This document shows, in pieces, positions 1 through 14,921 of a stretch of 64,000 nt of DNA. The position numbers and the translations under genes are program-made. Location: NCBI RefSeq assembly GCF_026341815.1, contig NZ_JAPENX010000001.1, positions 6,572,001 through 6,636,000 on the forward strand, given 5' to 3'. Each line of letters starts with the position of its first letter. Positions within the stretch are counted from its first letter, which is position 1. Source of the DNA: Streptomyces sp. NBC_00572 (lineage in GTDB: Bacteria; Actinomycetota; Actinomycetes; Streptomycetales; Streptomycetaceae). The notes below the pieces were generated by a model. The model was given only the letters and a program-made list of their open reading frames with translations, had not been told where the DNA came from and did not search any database.

Positions 1-128
1 TGCCCCACGTCGACGGCCCCGGTACGGACGGCGAGCTCCCGCATCTCGCTGAAGACCGAGGGCCGGAAGTGCTGGATGCGGAGGGCCCGGTCACGGACGG
101 GAACCGGCGGGCGGGAGGCGTCGTGCAC
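1..128 (-). CDS. PLP-dependent aminotransferase class I/II, N-terminal fragment
   Basis: Reading the minus strand from a GTG at 128 gives 42 codons that run off the window edge. The segment FRPSVFSEMRELAVRTGAVD followed by VG is the typical N-terminus of fold-type I aminotransferases of the kynurenine/aspartate aminotransferase group, where it precedes the G-Q-G-F-P loop. A purine-rich AAAGAGG lies about 10 bases upstream of the GTG. The gene starts 61 bp after the SIS-protein stop on the same strand, so it is probably the third gene of the SDR-SIS operon. The substrate cannot be read from this fragment, because the PLP lysine and all specificity residues are outside the window. Confidence 0.75.
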   Translation of the reverse strand, partial: MHDASRPPVPVRDRALRIQHFRPSVFSEMRELAVRTGAVDVG

Positions 129-189
129 GTGTCCGGGGCCTCTTTCTCGTGTGTTCCTTGGGGTCGTGCCGGGCGTCGAGGCGGGCCTG

Positions 190-1293
190 CTAGCCCTGTG
201 CCAGCTCCGCGGCGATGGTGTCCCCGTGGTACCAGGGGTTCCCGGCGGCCTCGGAGATCAGGTTCCGCGAGTCGGTGTCGTAGACCCGGCCGAGGTCGAG
301 GGTGAGGTACTGGATCAGCTCCAGCGCGGTGAAGTACTTCCGCATGAAGGTGGGCTGGTCCAGCGCGACGGTGGTGACCTCGATGTTGCGGTTCTGCGGC
401 AGGTCGCTGGTCAGCAGCCGGATCAGGTTCGCCATCTTCTGCTTGGTGTACTCGTCGTCCTCGTCGTCCTGCAGGATCAGGACGCTGTGCTTGCGCGAGG
501 GGTCGGAGAGGGTCGCGACCTCGCTGTGGCAGAACTCGTGGAAGTAGTTCCGCGTGGCCGGGACCATCGCGATCTCGTTGAGGTGCATCTTGGCCAGCTT
601 CAGCAGGCTCTCGTGCCACTTGGGGGATGCCAGCATGATGACGTTGGCGCCCTCGCTGCGGGCCGCGGCCGCGCGGGCGAGCTCACGGTGGGCGGGGGTG
701 AAGTCGCGCTCCAGGTGATCGGGGAGCGCTGCCACCTCGGCGCGGAAGTCCTGGGAGATCAAGCCCAGTTCGTAGAACATGTCGAGGAGGATCGCGAAGT
801 ACTGGCCGACGTGGAACAGCGGGTACTCGCGATCCGGCTCGCTGAGCTGCCAGCGGGCGATGGAGACGCCGTGCTCGGTGCCCAGATCGCCGAGCTTGCC
901 ACCCGAGGTGAGCAGCAGCACCCGGTCGTGGGCGTGCGCGAGGCGGTGGAAGACGTGCAGGGGCTCGGTGGAGTGGCCGCTGTAGGAGCTGAGGATGACG
1001 AGCGTCTGCTCGTCCTCGATGACGGACTCCGGTATGAGGTAGCGGAAGTCGTAGTCGTTGAAGACGTGGAATTCCAGCTCGGTGTCGACGGAGGTGAAGA
1101 AGGCCCGGACGACATCGGAGACGATGGCCGAGCAGCCCATGCCGGTGAAGACGACACGCTTGAAGTGCCCGTTCTTCATTCGGTCGCGGAGTGCGGGAGT
1201 GATCTCGGCGATCGAGTACTCCTCCGGCTTGCGGAAGCCGCCCCGGTACTGCTTGGTGAGAAACTCCTCGTACCGATCGATACGCGACTGCAT
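190..1293 (-). CDS. SIS-domain phosphosugar isomerase-like protein
   Basis: Predicted soluble protein of 367 aa. The N-terminal SIS motif VVFTGMGCSAIVSDVV (residues about 39-54) and a second SIS half with ILSSYSGHSTEP (about 90-101) bind sugar phosphates in this family. The C-terminal part (LNEIAMVPATRNYFHEFCHS) resembles the NEN/HNE region of bifunctional phosphoglucose/phosphomannose isomerases, and the length fits that family. The start is the ATG at 1293, 77 bp after the SDR stop. A longer reading frame extends upstream but only overlaps the SDR gene out of frame. The context (SDR upstream, aminotransferase downstream, NRPS nearby) suggests supply or tailoring of a precursor, not central metabolism. 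The exact reaction is unknown. Confidence 0.75.
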   Translation of the reverse strand: MQSRIDRYEEFLTKQYRGGFRKPEEYSIAEITPALRDRMKNGHFKRVVFTGMGCSAIVSDVVRAFFTSVDTELEFHVFNDYDFRYLIPESVIEDEQTLVILSSYSGHSTEPLHVFHRLAHAHDRVLLLTSGGKLGDLGTEHGVSIARWQLSEPDREYPLFHVGQYFAILLDMFYELGLISQDFRAEVAALPDHLERDFTPAHRELARAAAARSEGANVIMLASPKWHESLLKLAKMHLNEIAMVPATRNYFHEFCHSEVATLSDPSRKHSVLILQDDEDDEYTKQKMANLIRLLTSDLPQNRNIEVTTVALDQPTFMRKYFTALELIQYLTLDLGRVYDTDSRNLISEAAGNPWYHGDTIAAELAQG

Positions 1294-1370
1294 GGGGTGT
1301 TCCCTTTCGACTGTCCGTGTGGGGGAGGTGCTGAGGGTGAGAGGGATCTTCGGTCCGGCGGTTCGCGTCG

Positions 1371-2111
1371 CTACCACATGAACTGGCCGCCGTCGACGAT
1401 GAACTTCTGGCCGGTGATGTAGGCGGCCTTCTCGCTCACCAGGAACTCCAGGGCGTCGGCCATCTCCTCCGGGCTGCCGATCCGGCCCTGCGGGATCTCG
1501 GCCAGCAGCCGGTCCCGGTATTCCTGTTCGTCCGTGCGGAAACGCGTGCGCATCTCCTCGGTGTCGATCATTCCGGGGATCAGGGAGTTCACGCGGATGG
1601 CCGGGGCGAGTTCCAGCGCCAGGCATTTGGTGAGGTGCAGCAGGCCGGCTTTGCTGGCGCAGTAGTTGGCTCCGTTGAGCCGCGGCCGGATGCCGGTGGT
1701 GGCGGCCACGTTGACCACAGATCCGCCGCCGGCCGCCAGCATGGCCGGGGCCAGAGCCCTGGTCATGTAGAAGGGGCCGGACAGATTGGCCGAGAGGACC
1801 TGGTCCCAGTCCGAGGTGGTCATCTCCAGGAACGGTCCGTCGATGTTGCGGCCCGCGTTGTTGACGAGCACGGACGGGGTGCCATGGGCATCGAGGACGA
1901 GCTCCGCGACCCGGGCGACGTCGTCGGCGTCGGACACGTCCGCCCGTAACGCCGTGAATCCGGCGCCCAGTTCCTTCGCGGCGAGGTCGGCGGACTCCTG
2001 GTCGCTCCGGTAGAGGGCGACGACCCGGTAGCCCGTCGACACCAGCCGACGGCTGAGGCTCACCCCGATTCCCTTGGTGCCACCGGTGACGACGGCAAGG
2101 CGATCCTGCAT
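1371..2111 (-). CDS. Short-chain dehydrogenase/reductase, FabG-like, with altered catalytic Ser
   Basis: A classical 246-aa SDR. The cofactor loop is TGGTKGIG (residues 9-16), NNAG is at 84-87, the catalytic Tyr150 and Lys154 lie in NYCASK, and a C-terminal VDGGQFMW is present. NAD(P)-dependent oxidation or reduction of a carbonyl or alcohol is expected. The residue 13 before Tyr150, where FabG enzymes carry the catalytic serine, is Ala137 (NVAATTG), so the tetrad is incomplete unless Thr138 substitutes. The start ATG has GGGAG about 6 bases upstream. This is the first gene of the SDR-SIS-aminotransferase operon. Its upstream region carries a block that is nearly repeated in front of the NRPS gene. 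Confidence 0.9.
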   Translation of the reverse strand: MQDRLAVVTGGTKGIGVSLSRRLVSTGYRVVALYRSDQESADLAAKELGAGFTALRADVSDADDVARVAELVLDAHGTPSVLVNNAGRNIDGPFLEMTTSDWDQVLSANLSGPFYMTRALAPAMLAAGGGSVVNVAATTGIRPRLNGANYCASKAGLLHLTKCLALELAPAIRVNSLIPGMIDTEEMRTRFRTDEQEYRDRLLAEIPQGRIGSPEEMADALEFLVSEKAAYITGQKFIVDGGQFMW

Positions 2112-2170
2112 GGAAGCTCCCTCGAACTGACGGCTGTTCGGGGATCACCCTTCACGGCGGGAGCGCGCGT

Positions 2171-2206
2171 ATCCAGAACGTCGGCATGCTGGTACTCCGA
2201 CTACCA
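2171..2206 (-). promoter_or_regulatory. Shared promoter-proximal motif, copy 1 (upstream of SDR operon)
   Basis: On the plus strand this block holds ATCCAGAACG and, beginning 18 bases later, CTGGTA followed by a TAC-containing segment. The same two words with the same 18-base offset occur at 14626-14660 upstream of the NRPS gene. Both lie about 60-65 bp before the start codon of a minus-strand gene. In this copy TGGTA and TACCA form a short inverted repeat. It is probably a common promoter/operator for a cluster-specific regulator. The binding protein is unknown. Confidence 0.55.
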
Positions 2207-2272
2207 CTCCCGCCGACCGCCCGGCGGCACCCGCCGTGTGCTGCCCTTTCGCCGTCCGGGCGGCCCGTCGGC

Positions 2273-2941
2273 TCAGCCGGGTCGCTTGGCCATGACGACC
2301 AGACCCGGCCCGCTGTACTCCTCCGGAGGGAGCCGGAGTTCGGCGACCGGAAGCAGGCCCGCCCGCTCGATCAGGTCCACGATCTGTTCCGGCCGCCATC
2401 TGTGTGTCGTCCAGCGAACGGGCACACCTCCGTACGCCTCGGTCCGCACCGTGTCCTCGTCGCCGACGTGGGTGGCCATGATGAAGTGTCCGCCCGGCTT
2501 CAACGCGCGAGTGAACAGGGAGAGAACCTGAGGAAGGACGTCACGGGGGAGGTTGAACAGCGACCACCACCCGAGCACGCCGCCGAGGGACGCTTCGGCG
2601 AGGTCGAGGTCGGTTGCTGAGGCAACGCTGAAACGGCACTGCGGGTGCAGACGGCGCGCGTTCTCGATCATCCGGGGAGAGAGATCCACCCCGGACGCGT
2701 CGAGACCGCGTTCGGCCAGGTAGGCGGTGACCGTTCCGGGTCCGCAGCCGACGTCGAGGACGGGCCCGAGCCCGCCCACGCTGTCGGCGAAGGCGTCGAT
2801 CGACGCCTTGTGCCATGGATGACGACGGATGTCGCCGATACCCGTCGTCGCCACCATGTCGGCGTAGTTGTCGGCCACTCGGTCATAGGACTCACGGACG
2901 ACGTCGAGATCGGACGGGCGGTCGATGAGGTGTTCGCGCAT
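2273..2941 (-). CDS. Class I SAM-dependent methyltransferase
   Basis: A 222-aa protein of the small Methyltransf_11/25 type. The SAM-binding motif I is PVLDVGCGPGTVTAYLAERG (residues about 60-79) and the acidic loop is GVDLSPRMIENAR. A typical GGHFIMATHV strand follows. The N-terminal helix YDRVADNYADMV is characteristic of free-standing small-molecule methyltransferases. It lies 161 bp upstream of the SDR gene and 91 bp downstream of the hydrolase start on the same strand. It may belong to the adjacent biosynthetic region, but it lacks the tight spacing of an operon with the SDR. The acceptor is unknown. Confidence 0.85.
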   Translation of the reverse strand: MREHLIDRPSDLDVVRESYDRVADNYADMVATTGIGDIRRHPWHKASIDAFADSVGGLGPVLDVGCGPGTVTAYLAERGLDASGVDLSPRMIENARRLHPQCRFSVASATDLDLAEASLGGVLGWWSLFNLPRDVLPQVLSLFTRALKPGGHFIMATHVGDEDTVRTEAYGGVPVRWTTHRWRPEQIVDLIERAGLLPVAELRLPPEEYSGPGLVVMAKRPG

Positions 2942-3032
2942 CAGCCAACGATAGGGCCGCGCGCCGGCCGGGGGAGCGCGGCTATGGTCGACCGGACCGA
3001 TGTGCGGCCCGGAATCGCCGTGGCCGACCGGA

Positions 3033-3758
3033 TCACGCCGTTACGGGCATGCACTCGGCGAGAAGGCCGACGACATCGCGCCAGGCTCGCCGCGCGTGCC
3101 GTGCGTGGTAGCCGACGCCGGGGACCACGGCCTGGTCGACCGGCGGGTGGTGGAAGGCGTGCAAGGCGCCGCCGTAGACCACGAGTCGCCAGTCGACGCC
3201 CGCGGCCTCCATCTCGGCGGTGAACGCCTCCCGTTGCGGGGGCGGCATGATCGGGTCCTCCGACCCGACTCCGGCCCACACCGGGCAGCGGATGCGCGCC
3301 GCCTCGCCCGGGCGGCCCGTGGTCAGCGCGTTCACCGTCCCGATCGCGCGCAGGTCGACGCCGTCGCGCCCGAGTTCCAGCACGATCGCGCCCCCGGTGC
3401 CGTAGCCGACGGCGCCGATCCGGTCGGGGTCGGTCCGCGGTTCGGCGAGCAACACGTCCAGCGCCGCGTGGCCGATGCCCCGCATGCGGTCGGGGTCGGC
3501 GAGCAGGGGGGTCACCCGCGCCAGTATCTCCCCGGGGTCGGTGAACCAGCGGCCGCCGTTGATGTCGAAGGCCAGCGCCACGTATCCCAACTCGGCCAGG
3601 GTGTCGGCCCGGCGGCGCTGGAAGTCGTTCAGCCCCGGCCCTTCGGGCCCGACCAGGACCGCGGGCCGACGGTCGTCACCGGCCGGGAGCGCGAGGTGCC
3701 CGATCATCGTCAGGCCGTCGGCCGGGTACTCGACCGTGCGCGTGGTAACCGTACTCAT
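3033..3758 (-). CDS. Dienelactone-hydrolase-family protein lacking the canonical nucleophile
   Basis: A 241-aa alpha/beta-hydrolase of the dienelactone hydrolase (DLH) family. The acid region GVGSEDPIMPP and the histidine region GGALHAFHHPPVD are present and the length fits. The nucleophile elbow, usually GxCxGG with Cys as nucleophile, reads VGYGTGGA here, so Gly120 occupies the Cys position. It may be inactive as a hydrolase, or belong to a subfamily with another role such as binding. It is the minus-strand gene bordering a 657-bp non-coding region opposite clpP, so it probably has its own promoter there. Confidence 0.8.
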   Translation of the reverse strand: MSTVTTRTVEYPADGLTMIGHLALPAGDDRRPAVLVGPEGPGLNDFQRRRADTLAELGYVALAFDINGGRWFTDPGEILARVTPLLADPDRMRGIGHAALDVLLAEPRTDPDRIGAVGYGTGGAIVLELGRDGVDLRAIGTVNALTTGRPGEAARIRCPVWAGVGSEDPIMPPPQREAFTAEMEAAGVDWRLVVYGGALHAFHHPPVDQAVVPGVGYHARHARRAWRDVVGLLAECMPVTA

Positions 3759-4415
3759 GGGCCTGGATTGTAGTGATCGCCGAGTCCCGTCGGGCCGGTC
3801 TCCTCGCCGGCACGACAGCGCCGGTGCGCCTCTGACGTGCGGCGATGGCGCGCAGGATCCCTCTCAAAGCCAGGGTGCAGGAGGGGGTGTCGCCGTGACG
3901 GGCGACGAAGGGGCAGTGGGTCGGCGCCGTCGGACCGGCAGCCTTCCACGCGGTGTCGGGGGCCGCACTCGGGACCTCCCCAGGTGGCCGGAAGTGGCCG
4001 CCCCGGCCGGGCCGTGGACGTCGGTCGGCTTCCCGTCCGCGGACCACCGTTTCCGGATCCGGTCCATGTCGCCATTGCCGGTGCCTGGCCGGTCGCTCCA
4101 CACCTGGCCGGATTCGCCTCCCGATTCTTTCCCATTCTTTCTGTATGCACCGTTCCTGATGGGACGACAGTCCACTGGCTGCGGTACATCGGCCCTGTCG
4201 CGCGCGCAAATATCCTCGTTTTCAGGCCACTTGAAGATGCAGGTGGTGCGATCCTCCGCTCTCAGCGAACGATTCGGCAGCCGTGCAGCCCCCGGCGTGA
4301 GTGCGTGTTAGCTTCGCCATATGTGAGGGTGGGGGGTGTTCACTCCCGCTTCGCTCACCGAATGGACGGAGCCCGGCCGGACCGGGACCCTCGCAAGGAT
4401 GAGGAGTGAAATCAG
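3759..4415. other. Divergent intergenic region between hydrolase and clpP genes
   Basis: This 657-bp stretch has no convincing coding sequence; the open frames in it are high-GC artefacts. It must carry the promoters for the hydrolase (minus) and the clpP pair (plus). A possible -10 element TAGCTT lies near 4306-4311. GAGGAG at about 4399-4404 is the ribosome-binding site of the first clpP. I looked for an inverted repeat like the TGTCTGCC-N3-GGCAGACA element recalled for PopR control of clpP3 clpP4 and did not see one. Confidence 0.5.
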
Positions 4416-5060
4416 ATGGGCGCTCAGCAGTTCCCGCTCGCATCGCAGCAGATGCCGCCTTACGGCCTCGACGGATACGGTGACGCACCCGCCGGCGAGG
4501 CGGTGTACAACCGTCTTCTCAACGACCGGATCGTCTTCCTCGGAAAGGAAGTCGACGACGACATCGCGAACCGCATCACCGCACAGCTGCTGATGCTCGC
4601 AGCGGACCCGACCCGCGACATTTACCTGTACATCAATTCCCCCGGTGGATCGGTCACCGCGGGAATGGCGGTGTACGACACGATGCAGTACATCAAGAAC
4701 GACGTCGTCACCATCGCCATGGGATTCTGCGCCTCCATGGGCCAGTTCCTGCTCACCGCCGGCGCGCCCGGCAAGCGCTTTGCGCTGCCCCACACCAAGA
4801 TCCTGATGCACCAGCCCTCGGCCGGATTCGCGGGCACCGCCTCGGACATCAAGATCTACGTGGACCAGCTCAAGCGGACCAAGCTGGAGATGGCCGAGCT
4901 CATCGCCCACCACTCCGGCCAGAGCACCGAGACGATCACCCGCGACTCGGACCGCGACCGCTGGTTCACCGCGCAGGAGGCCAAGGACTACGGCCTGATC
5001 GACGAGGTCATGCAGTCGACGTCCGCCCTGCCCGGTGTGGGCGCGGTCGCGCCCCGCTAG
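4416..5060 (+). CDS. clpP: ATP-dependent Clp protease proteolytic subunit (ClpP, first of pair)
   Basis: A 214-aa serine peptidase subunit that forms heptameric rings and degrades unfolded proteins fed by Clp ATPases in the cytoplasm. The catalytic triad is intact: Ser107 in FCASMGQFL, His132 in ILMHQPS and Asp181 in DSDRDRWF. The oxyanion loop INSPGGSV is at 73-80. It is followed 57 bp later by a second clpP. The arrangement resembles the clpP3 clpP4 operon of streptomycetes. Because the pair sits next to an NRPS/FAD-monooxygenase cluster of the type reported to yield ClpP inhibitors, it is a good candidate for a self-resistance copy. That role is inferred from context, not read from the protein. 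Confidence 0.95.
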   Translation: MGAQQFPLASQQMPPYGLDGYGDAPAGEAVYNRLLNDRIVFLGKEVDDDIANRITAQLLMLAADPTRDIYLYINSPGGSVTAGMAVYDTMQYIKNDVVTIAMGFCASMGQFLLTAGAPGKRFALPHTKILMHQPSAGFAGTASDIKIYVDQLKRTKLEMAELIAHHSGQSTETITRDSDRDRWFTAQEAKDYGLIDEVMQSTSALPGVGAVAPR

Positions 5061-5117
5061 CTCCCTCCCGCCTCCCGGCGGACCCAGCACCCATCCCCAC
5101 CCGGAGGACCGCGCGCA

Positions 5118-5786
5118 ATGAGCACGCCCACTTCTTCTCCAGCACCCGGCCCCGCCGGCTCCGGTTCCATGCTCCCGCAGAGCCGCTACATCGTGCCGCG
5201 CTTCGTCGAGCGCACGTCGCAGGGCACCAGGGAATACGACCCGTACGCCAAGCTCTTCGAAGAGCGCATCATCTTCCTCGGCCACGAGGTCGACGACGTC
5301 GTGGCGAACGACATCATGGCCCAGCTGTTATGCCTGGAGTCCATCGACCCGGACCGGGACATCTCCCTGTACATCAACTCGCCCGGCGGGTCCCTGACGG
5401 CGCTCACCGCCGTCTACGACACCATGCAGTTCGTCAAGCCCGACATCCAGACCGTCTGCCTGGGGCAGGCCAACTCGGTGGCCGCCGTGATCCTGGCCAC
5501 CGGTACGCCCGGCAAGCGCACGGCCCTGCCCAGCGCCCGGATCCTCCTGCAGCAGCCGCGCAGCCACGGCACGCAGGGCCAGGTCTCCGACCTGGTGATC
5601 GAGGCCACCGAGGTGCAGCGCCAGCGTGAGCTGGTGGAGGGCATGCTCGCCCAGCACACCCGGCGGGACCTGAACCAGATCCGTGAGGACGTCGAGCGGG
5701 ATTACGTCCTCACCGCTGAGCAGGCCCTGGAATTCGGACTGATCGACCACGTCATCAGCCCGCGTTCCCTCGTCCGCGGCGCCTGA
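5118..5786 (+). CDS. clpP: ClpP paralogue with catalytic His replaced by Gln (second of pair)
   Basis: A 222-aa ClpP with an N-terminal extension rich in Pro, Ser and Gly (residues 1-20). The nucleophile Ser120 (GQANSVAAV) and Asp195 (ERDYVL) are in place. The position of the triad histidine is Gln145 (RILLQQPR, where the partner has ILMHQP). It should therefore be unable to perform normal charge-relay catalysis and may act as a structural or regulatory subunit in a mixed tetradecamer with the first ClpP. It is transcribed with that gene, with the ribosome-binding site GGAGGA about 10 bases before the ATG. If the neighbouring cluster makes a covalent ClpP inhibitor, an active-site-altered subunit could be tolerant to it. 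This is inference. Confidence 0.93.
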   Translation: MSTPTSSPAPGPAGSGSMLPQSRYIVPRFVERTSQGTREYDPYAKLFEERIIFLGHEVDDVVANDIMAQLLCLESIDPDRDISLYINSPGGSLTALTAVYDTMQFVKPDIQTVCLGQANSVAAVILATGTPGKRTALPSARILLQQPRSHGTQGQVSDLVIEATEVQRQRELVEGMLAQHTRRDLNQIREDVERDYVLTAEQALEFGLIDHVISPRSLVRGA

Positions 5787-5816
5787 CGGACATCCGCCCG
5801 CAGCGTCGTTCGCGTC

Positions 5817-5841
5817 AGCGGGGGCCCTTACGGTCCCCGCT
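5817..5841 (+). terminator. Hairpin just downstream of the second clpP
   Basis: The 7-bp arms AGCGGGG and CCCCGCT flank an 11-base loop, 30 bp after the clpP stop. It is weaker than the following hairpin and probably assists it or stabilises the mRNA 3' end. Confidence 0.45.
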
Positions 5842-5866
5842 CTGACACCCGCGGGCAGCAGAGCCC

Positions 5867-5900
5867 GGCGGGGCCGGGGAGTTCGCTCCCCGGCCCCGCC
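5867..5900. terminator. Bidirectional terminator between clpP pair and XRE regulator
   Basis: A perfect 15-bp stem (GGCGGGGCCGGGGAG with its complement) closed by a TTCG tetraloop lies between the convergent clpP and regulator genes. There is no T-run, as is usual in Streptomyces. It can serve both directions. Confidence 0.85.
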
Positions 5901-5912
5901 GTCGTCGTTCCC

Positions 5913-6728
5913 TCAGTGACCGGAGAGCTGTGGCAGGTGGTAGACGACCTCCAGCGACGGATGCATGCCGTCGGCGAGGATGACCAGTCGCATCGGGACC
6001 GTGCCGCGCCGCGGGTGGCGGAGGCGACGGAACTGCGGCTCCGTGTTGAGCACCCGGTACTCGTCCCACAAGGTCCGGAAATCGCAACTGACCTGCTTGA
6101 GGTCCTCGACCATCTCGCTGACGGAGCTCCGGCCGGGAAAACCGGCCGACACCGCTCGCAACCTGCCCACCTGGTCCCGGGCGTCGCGCCGCCAGTCGGC
6201 CAGCCGCACCCTCGCCTCGGGCGCGGTGAACAGCCACCAGAGCAGGTTCCGGCGGGCCTCCGGCATGCGTCCGAAGTCCGTGTACCACTCGGCGGCGGCC
6301 TCGTTCCAGCCGAGGATGTCCCCCAACTTGTTGACGACGTAGGCGGGGTTGGGGCTCAGCGAGTCGGCCACCTGCTGCAGCGCGGTCTCGGTCGGGGCGT
6401 GCCGCCTTTCGAGGCGTTGCGGGAAGGTCCGGCTGTGGACGAGCTGATGGATGTATTCGCGCTCGTGTTCGGCCAGATTCAGTGCGCCGGCCAGGCTGTC
6501 CAGGACCTTGAATGAGGGGGAAACGTTCCTCCCTTGTTCGAGCAGCGTGTACCAGGTGAGGCTCAACCCCGCGAGTGCCGCCACTTCTTCCCGGCGGAGG
6601 CCAGGGGTCCGCCTCCGGGGGCCGTTCGGGAGGTCGACGTCCGCCGGGCTGAGACTTTCGCGTCGAGTGCGTAAGAAATGGGCGAGTTCCTGCCTGCTGA
6701 CTTCGTTGTCTAAAGCAACGCCATTCAT
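5913..6728 (-). CDS. XRE-family regulator with MmyB-like sensor domain
   Basis: A 271-aa DNA-binding protein. An N-terminal helix-turn-helix covers residues about 10-75, with the hallmark TPGLRREEVAALAGLSLTWY and LEQGR. A MmyB-type ligand/fatty-acid-binding domain follows, with VNKLGDILGWNEAAAEW and NLLWWLF. The ATG at 6728 is preferred over longer in-frame versions because it has AGAAGAGA just upstream and the family begins near the HTH. It is convergent with the clpP pair and lies next to the NRPS, so it is a candidate pathway or clpP regulator. In S. lividans clpP3 clpP4 is activated by PopR, but nothing here proves equivalence. Confidence 0.85.
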   Translation of the reverse strand: MNGVALDNEVSRQELAHFLRTRRESLSPADVDLPNGPRRRTPGLRREEVAALAGLSLTWYTLLEQGRNVSPSFKVLDSLAGALNLAEHEREYIHQLVHSRTFPQRLERRHAPTETALQQVADSLSPNPAYVVNKLGDILGWNEAAAEWYTDFGRMPEARRNLLWWLFTAPEARVRLADWRRDARDQVGRLRAVSAGFPGRSSVSEMVEDLKQVSCDFRTLWDEYRVLNTEPQFRRLRHPRRGTVPMRLVILADGMHPSLEVVYHLPQLSGH

Positions 6729-7370
6729 AAAGTCTCTTCTTCCCCGATAAGGAATTCCAACGTATCCGCCGTTGTGAGGGGGTACGCCGTGTCCGCGTGG
6801 AGTCGGCAGTGCCGGGTCAGGCCCACCGGTACTGCACCCCCCTGCGTCCAGGGACATCCCCCCCGCACTACGAAGGAGTCCAAGTTCCACGGGCAGCCTA
6901 ATGCATACGTGGCGGATGAATTGAGATGGAAATCAAGGTTTGGGTGTCAAGACGGGCGGGTATTGCCGATTGGCGCGGGAGTGATTTTTGGACACTGTCG
7001 ATCCGATGGCCAACCCGCGGTCATCGCCGCATAATTTCGGGCTGCAAACCCCGTGGGCGTCCCGTCACCGAGTCGCGGTCGTCGAGAGTGTCGCGCGCAA
7101 CGACGAGAGCGCCGGCCGGTGATCCCGTACCAGCGCTCCAGGTCACCCCGGCCAGGCCCCCGCCGGGGCCACGTCCTCCGTGCCTAGTCCAAGCCGCCGG
7201 GTGGCGCTCCCCGCCCCGGTCAGGCCGCGGCGGACCGCCCAGTCGAAGCCGATGGGCGCCGGATGCCGGGCGTTCCCCCGCATCCGGCGCCCGTCGGCGA
7301 ACTCCGCACCTCCGCCTCGGGCTTCTCGGCCTCGAAGCCGGTCAGGGCAGCGGCGGAGTCCGCCAAGGCA
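6729..7370. other. Intergenic region between NRPS 3' end and XRE regulator
   Basis: This 642-bp region has no credible gene. The part around 6890-7040 is noticeably less GC-rich than its surroundings, as expected of promoter DNA for the regulator. The segment nearest the NRPS carries a strong terminator hairpin. Short open frames here have no ribosome-binding site or recognisable sequence. Confidence 0.5.
7254..7292. terminator. Terminator after the NRPS gene
   Basis: Perfect 13-bp arms GGGCGCCGGATGC / GCATCCGGCGCCC flank a 13-base loop. The hairpin sits 79 bp beyond the NRPS stop codon and is placed to end the NRPS transcript. Confidence 0.75.
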
Positions 7371-14561
<7,191 letters not shown>

Positions 14562-14625
14562 AAGCTTGGTCCCCTCGCACAAGTCTGCTGATCCGCGGCC
14601 GATCCTGCACGGACGGGCGGCACGC

Positions 14626-14660
14626 ATCCAGAACGCGGGGATCCTGGTAGTCGCAGTACT
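14626..14660 (-). promoter_or_regulatory. Shared promoter-proximal motif, copy 2 (upstream of NRPS)
   Basis: ATCCAGAACG and, at an 18-base offset, CTGGTA followed by a TAC segment repeat the block found at 2171-2206 before the SDR operon. The distance to the start codon is about 65 bp here and 60 bp there. Two copies placed alike before two minus-strand transcription units suggest co-regulation of the NRPS and the SDR-SIS-aminotransferase genes. Confidence 0.55.
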
Positions 14661-14663
14661 TGG

Positions 14664-14692
14664 TTGACAGGGTGGTTTTCGGCCTTGTAACC
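14664..14692 (+). promoter_or_regulatory. Candidate sigma-70-type promoter toward the methyltransferase/monooxygenase genes
   Basis: A perfect -35 hexamer TTGACA (14664-14669) is followed by 17 bases and then TGTAAC (14687-14692), which matches four of six positions of a -10 box. TTTCGG and CCGAAA (14677-14696) form an inverted repeat over the spacer and -10 and may be an operator. If used, this promoter gives a leader of more than 300 nt. Confidence 0.5.
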
Positions 14693-14777
14693 GAAAGGAT
14701 TTCAAGCGCCTTTGGGGCTTCGGCGGCCTCAAGTGAAGGGATGCGGAAGAAAGCACCGCACGATTCACGCCACCCAC

Positions 14778-14815
14778 AGTGATCATCGCCGTATGAGGGG
14801 CCTTGTGTGATCACT
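14778..14815. promoter_or_regulatory. Inverted repeat AGTGATCA / TGATCACT in the divergent region
   Basis: Two 8-bp arms separated by 22 bases form a perfect inverted repeat between the NRPS and methyltransferase start codons. Each arm contains the palindrome TGATCA. The spacing would suit a dimeric or looping regulator, or a hairpin in the plus-strand leader. Confidence 0.4.
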
Positions 14816-14881
14816 GGAGTTTGTTGTTGCCTCTGTTGCACCGAAGCCCGCTCAGGCCCGTCGGGCGGCGGTATTCGTCGT

Positions 14882-14921
14882 GGAAGCCGGCCGCGGATGG
14901 CAATCCGCGGCACCGGCTTCC
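14882..14921 (+). promoter_or_regulatory. Stable leader hairpin upstream of the methyltransferase
   Basis: GGAAGCCGG plus CCGCGGAT pair with ATCCGCGG and CCGGCTTCC around a GGCA loop. This gives about 17 bp with a 2-base bulge, 113 bp before the methyltransferase start. No T-run follows. It could be an attenuator, a processing site or an mRNA stabiliser. The surrounding frame has no sign of coding. Confidence 0.45.

Noticed and set aside
3759..4415. Possible PopR or ClgR operator upstream of the clpP pair
   Set aside because: No copy of the inverted repeats I recall for either regulator could be found by eye. Only weak hexamers resembling half-sites are present.
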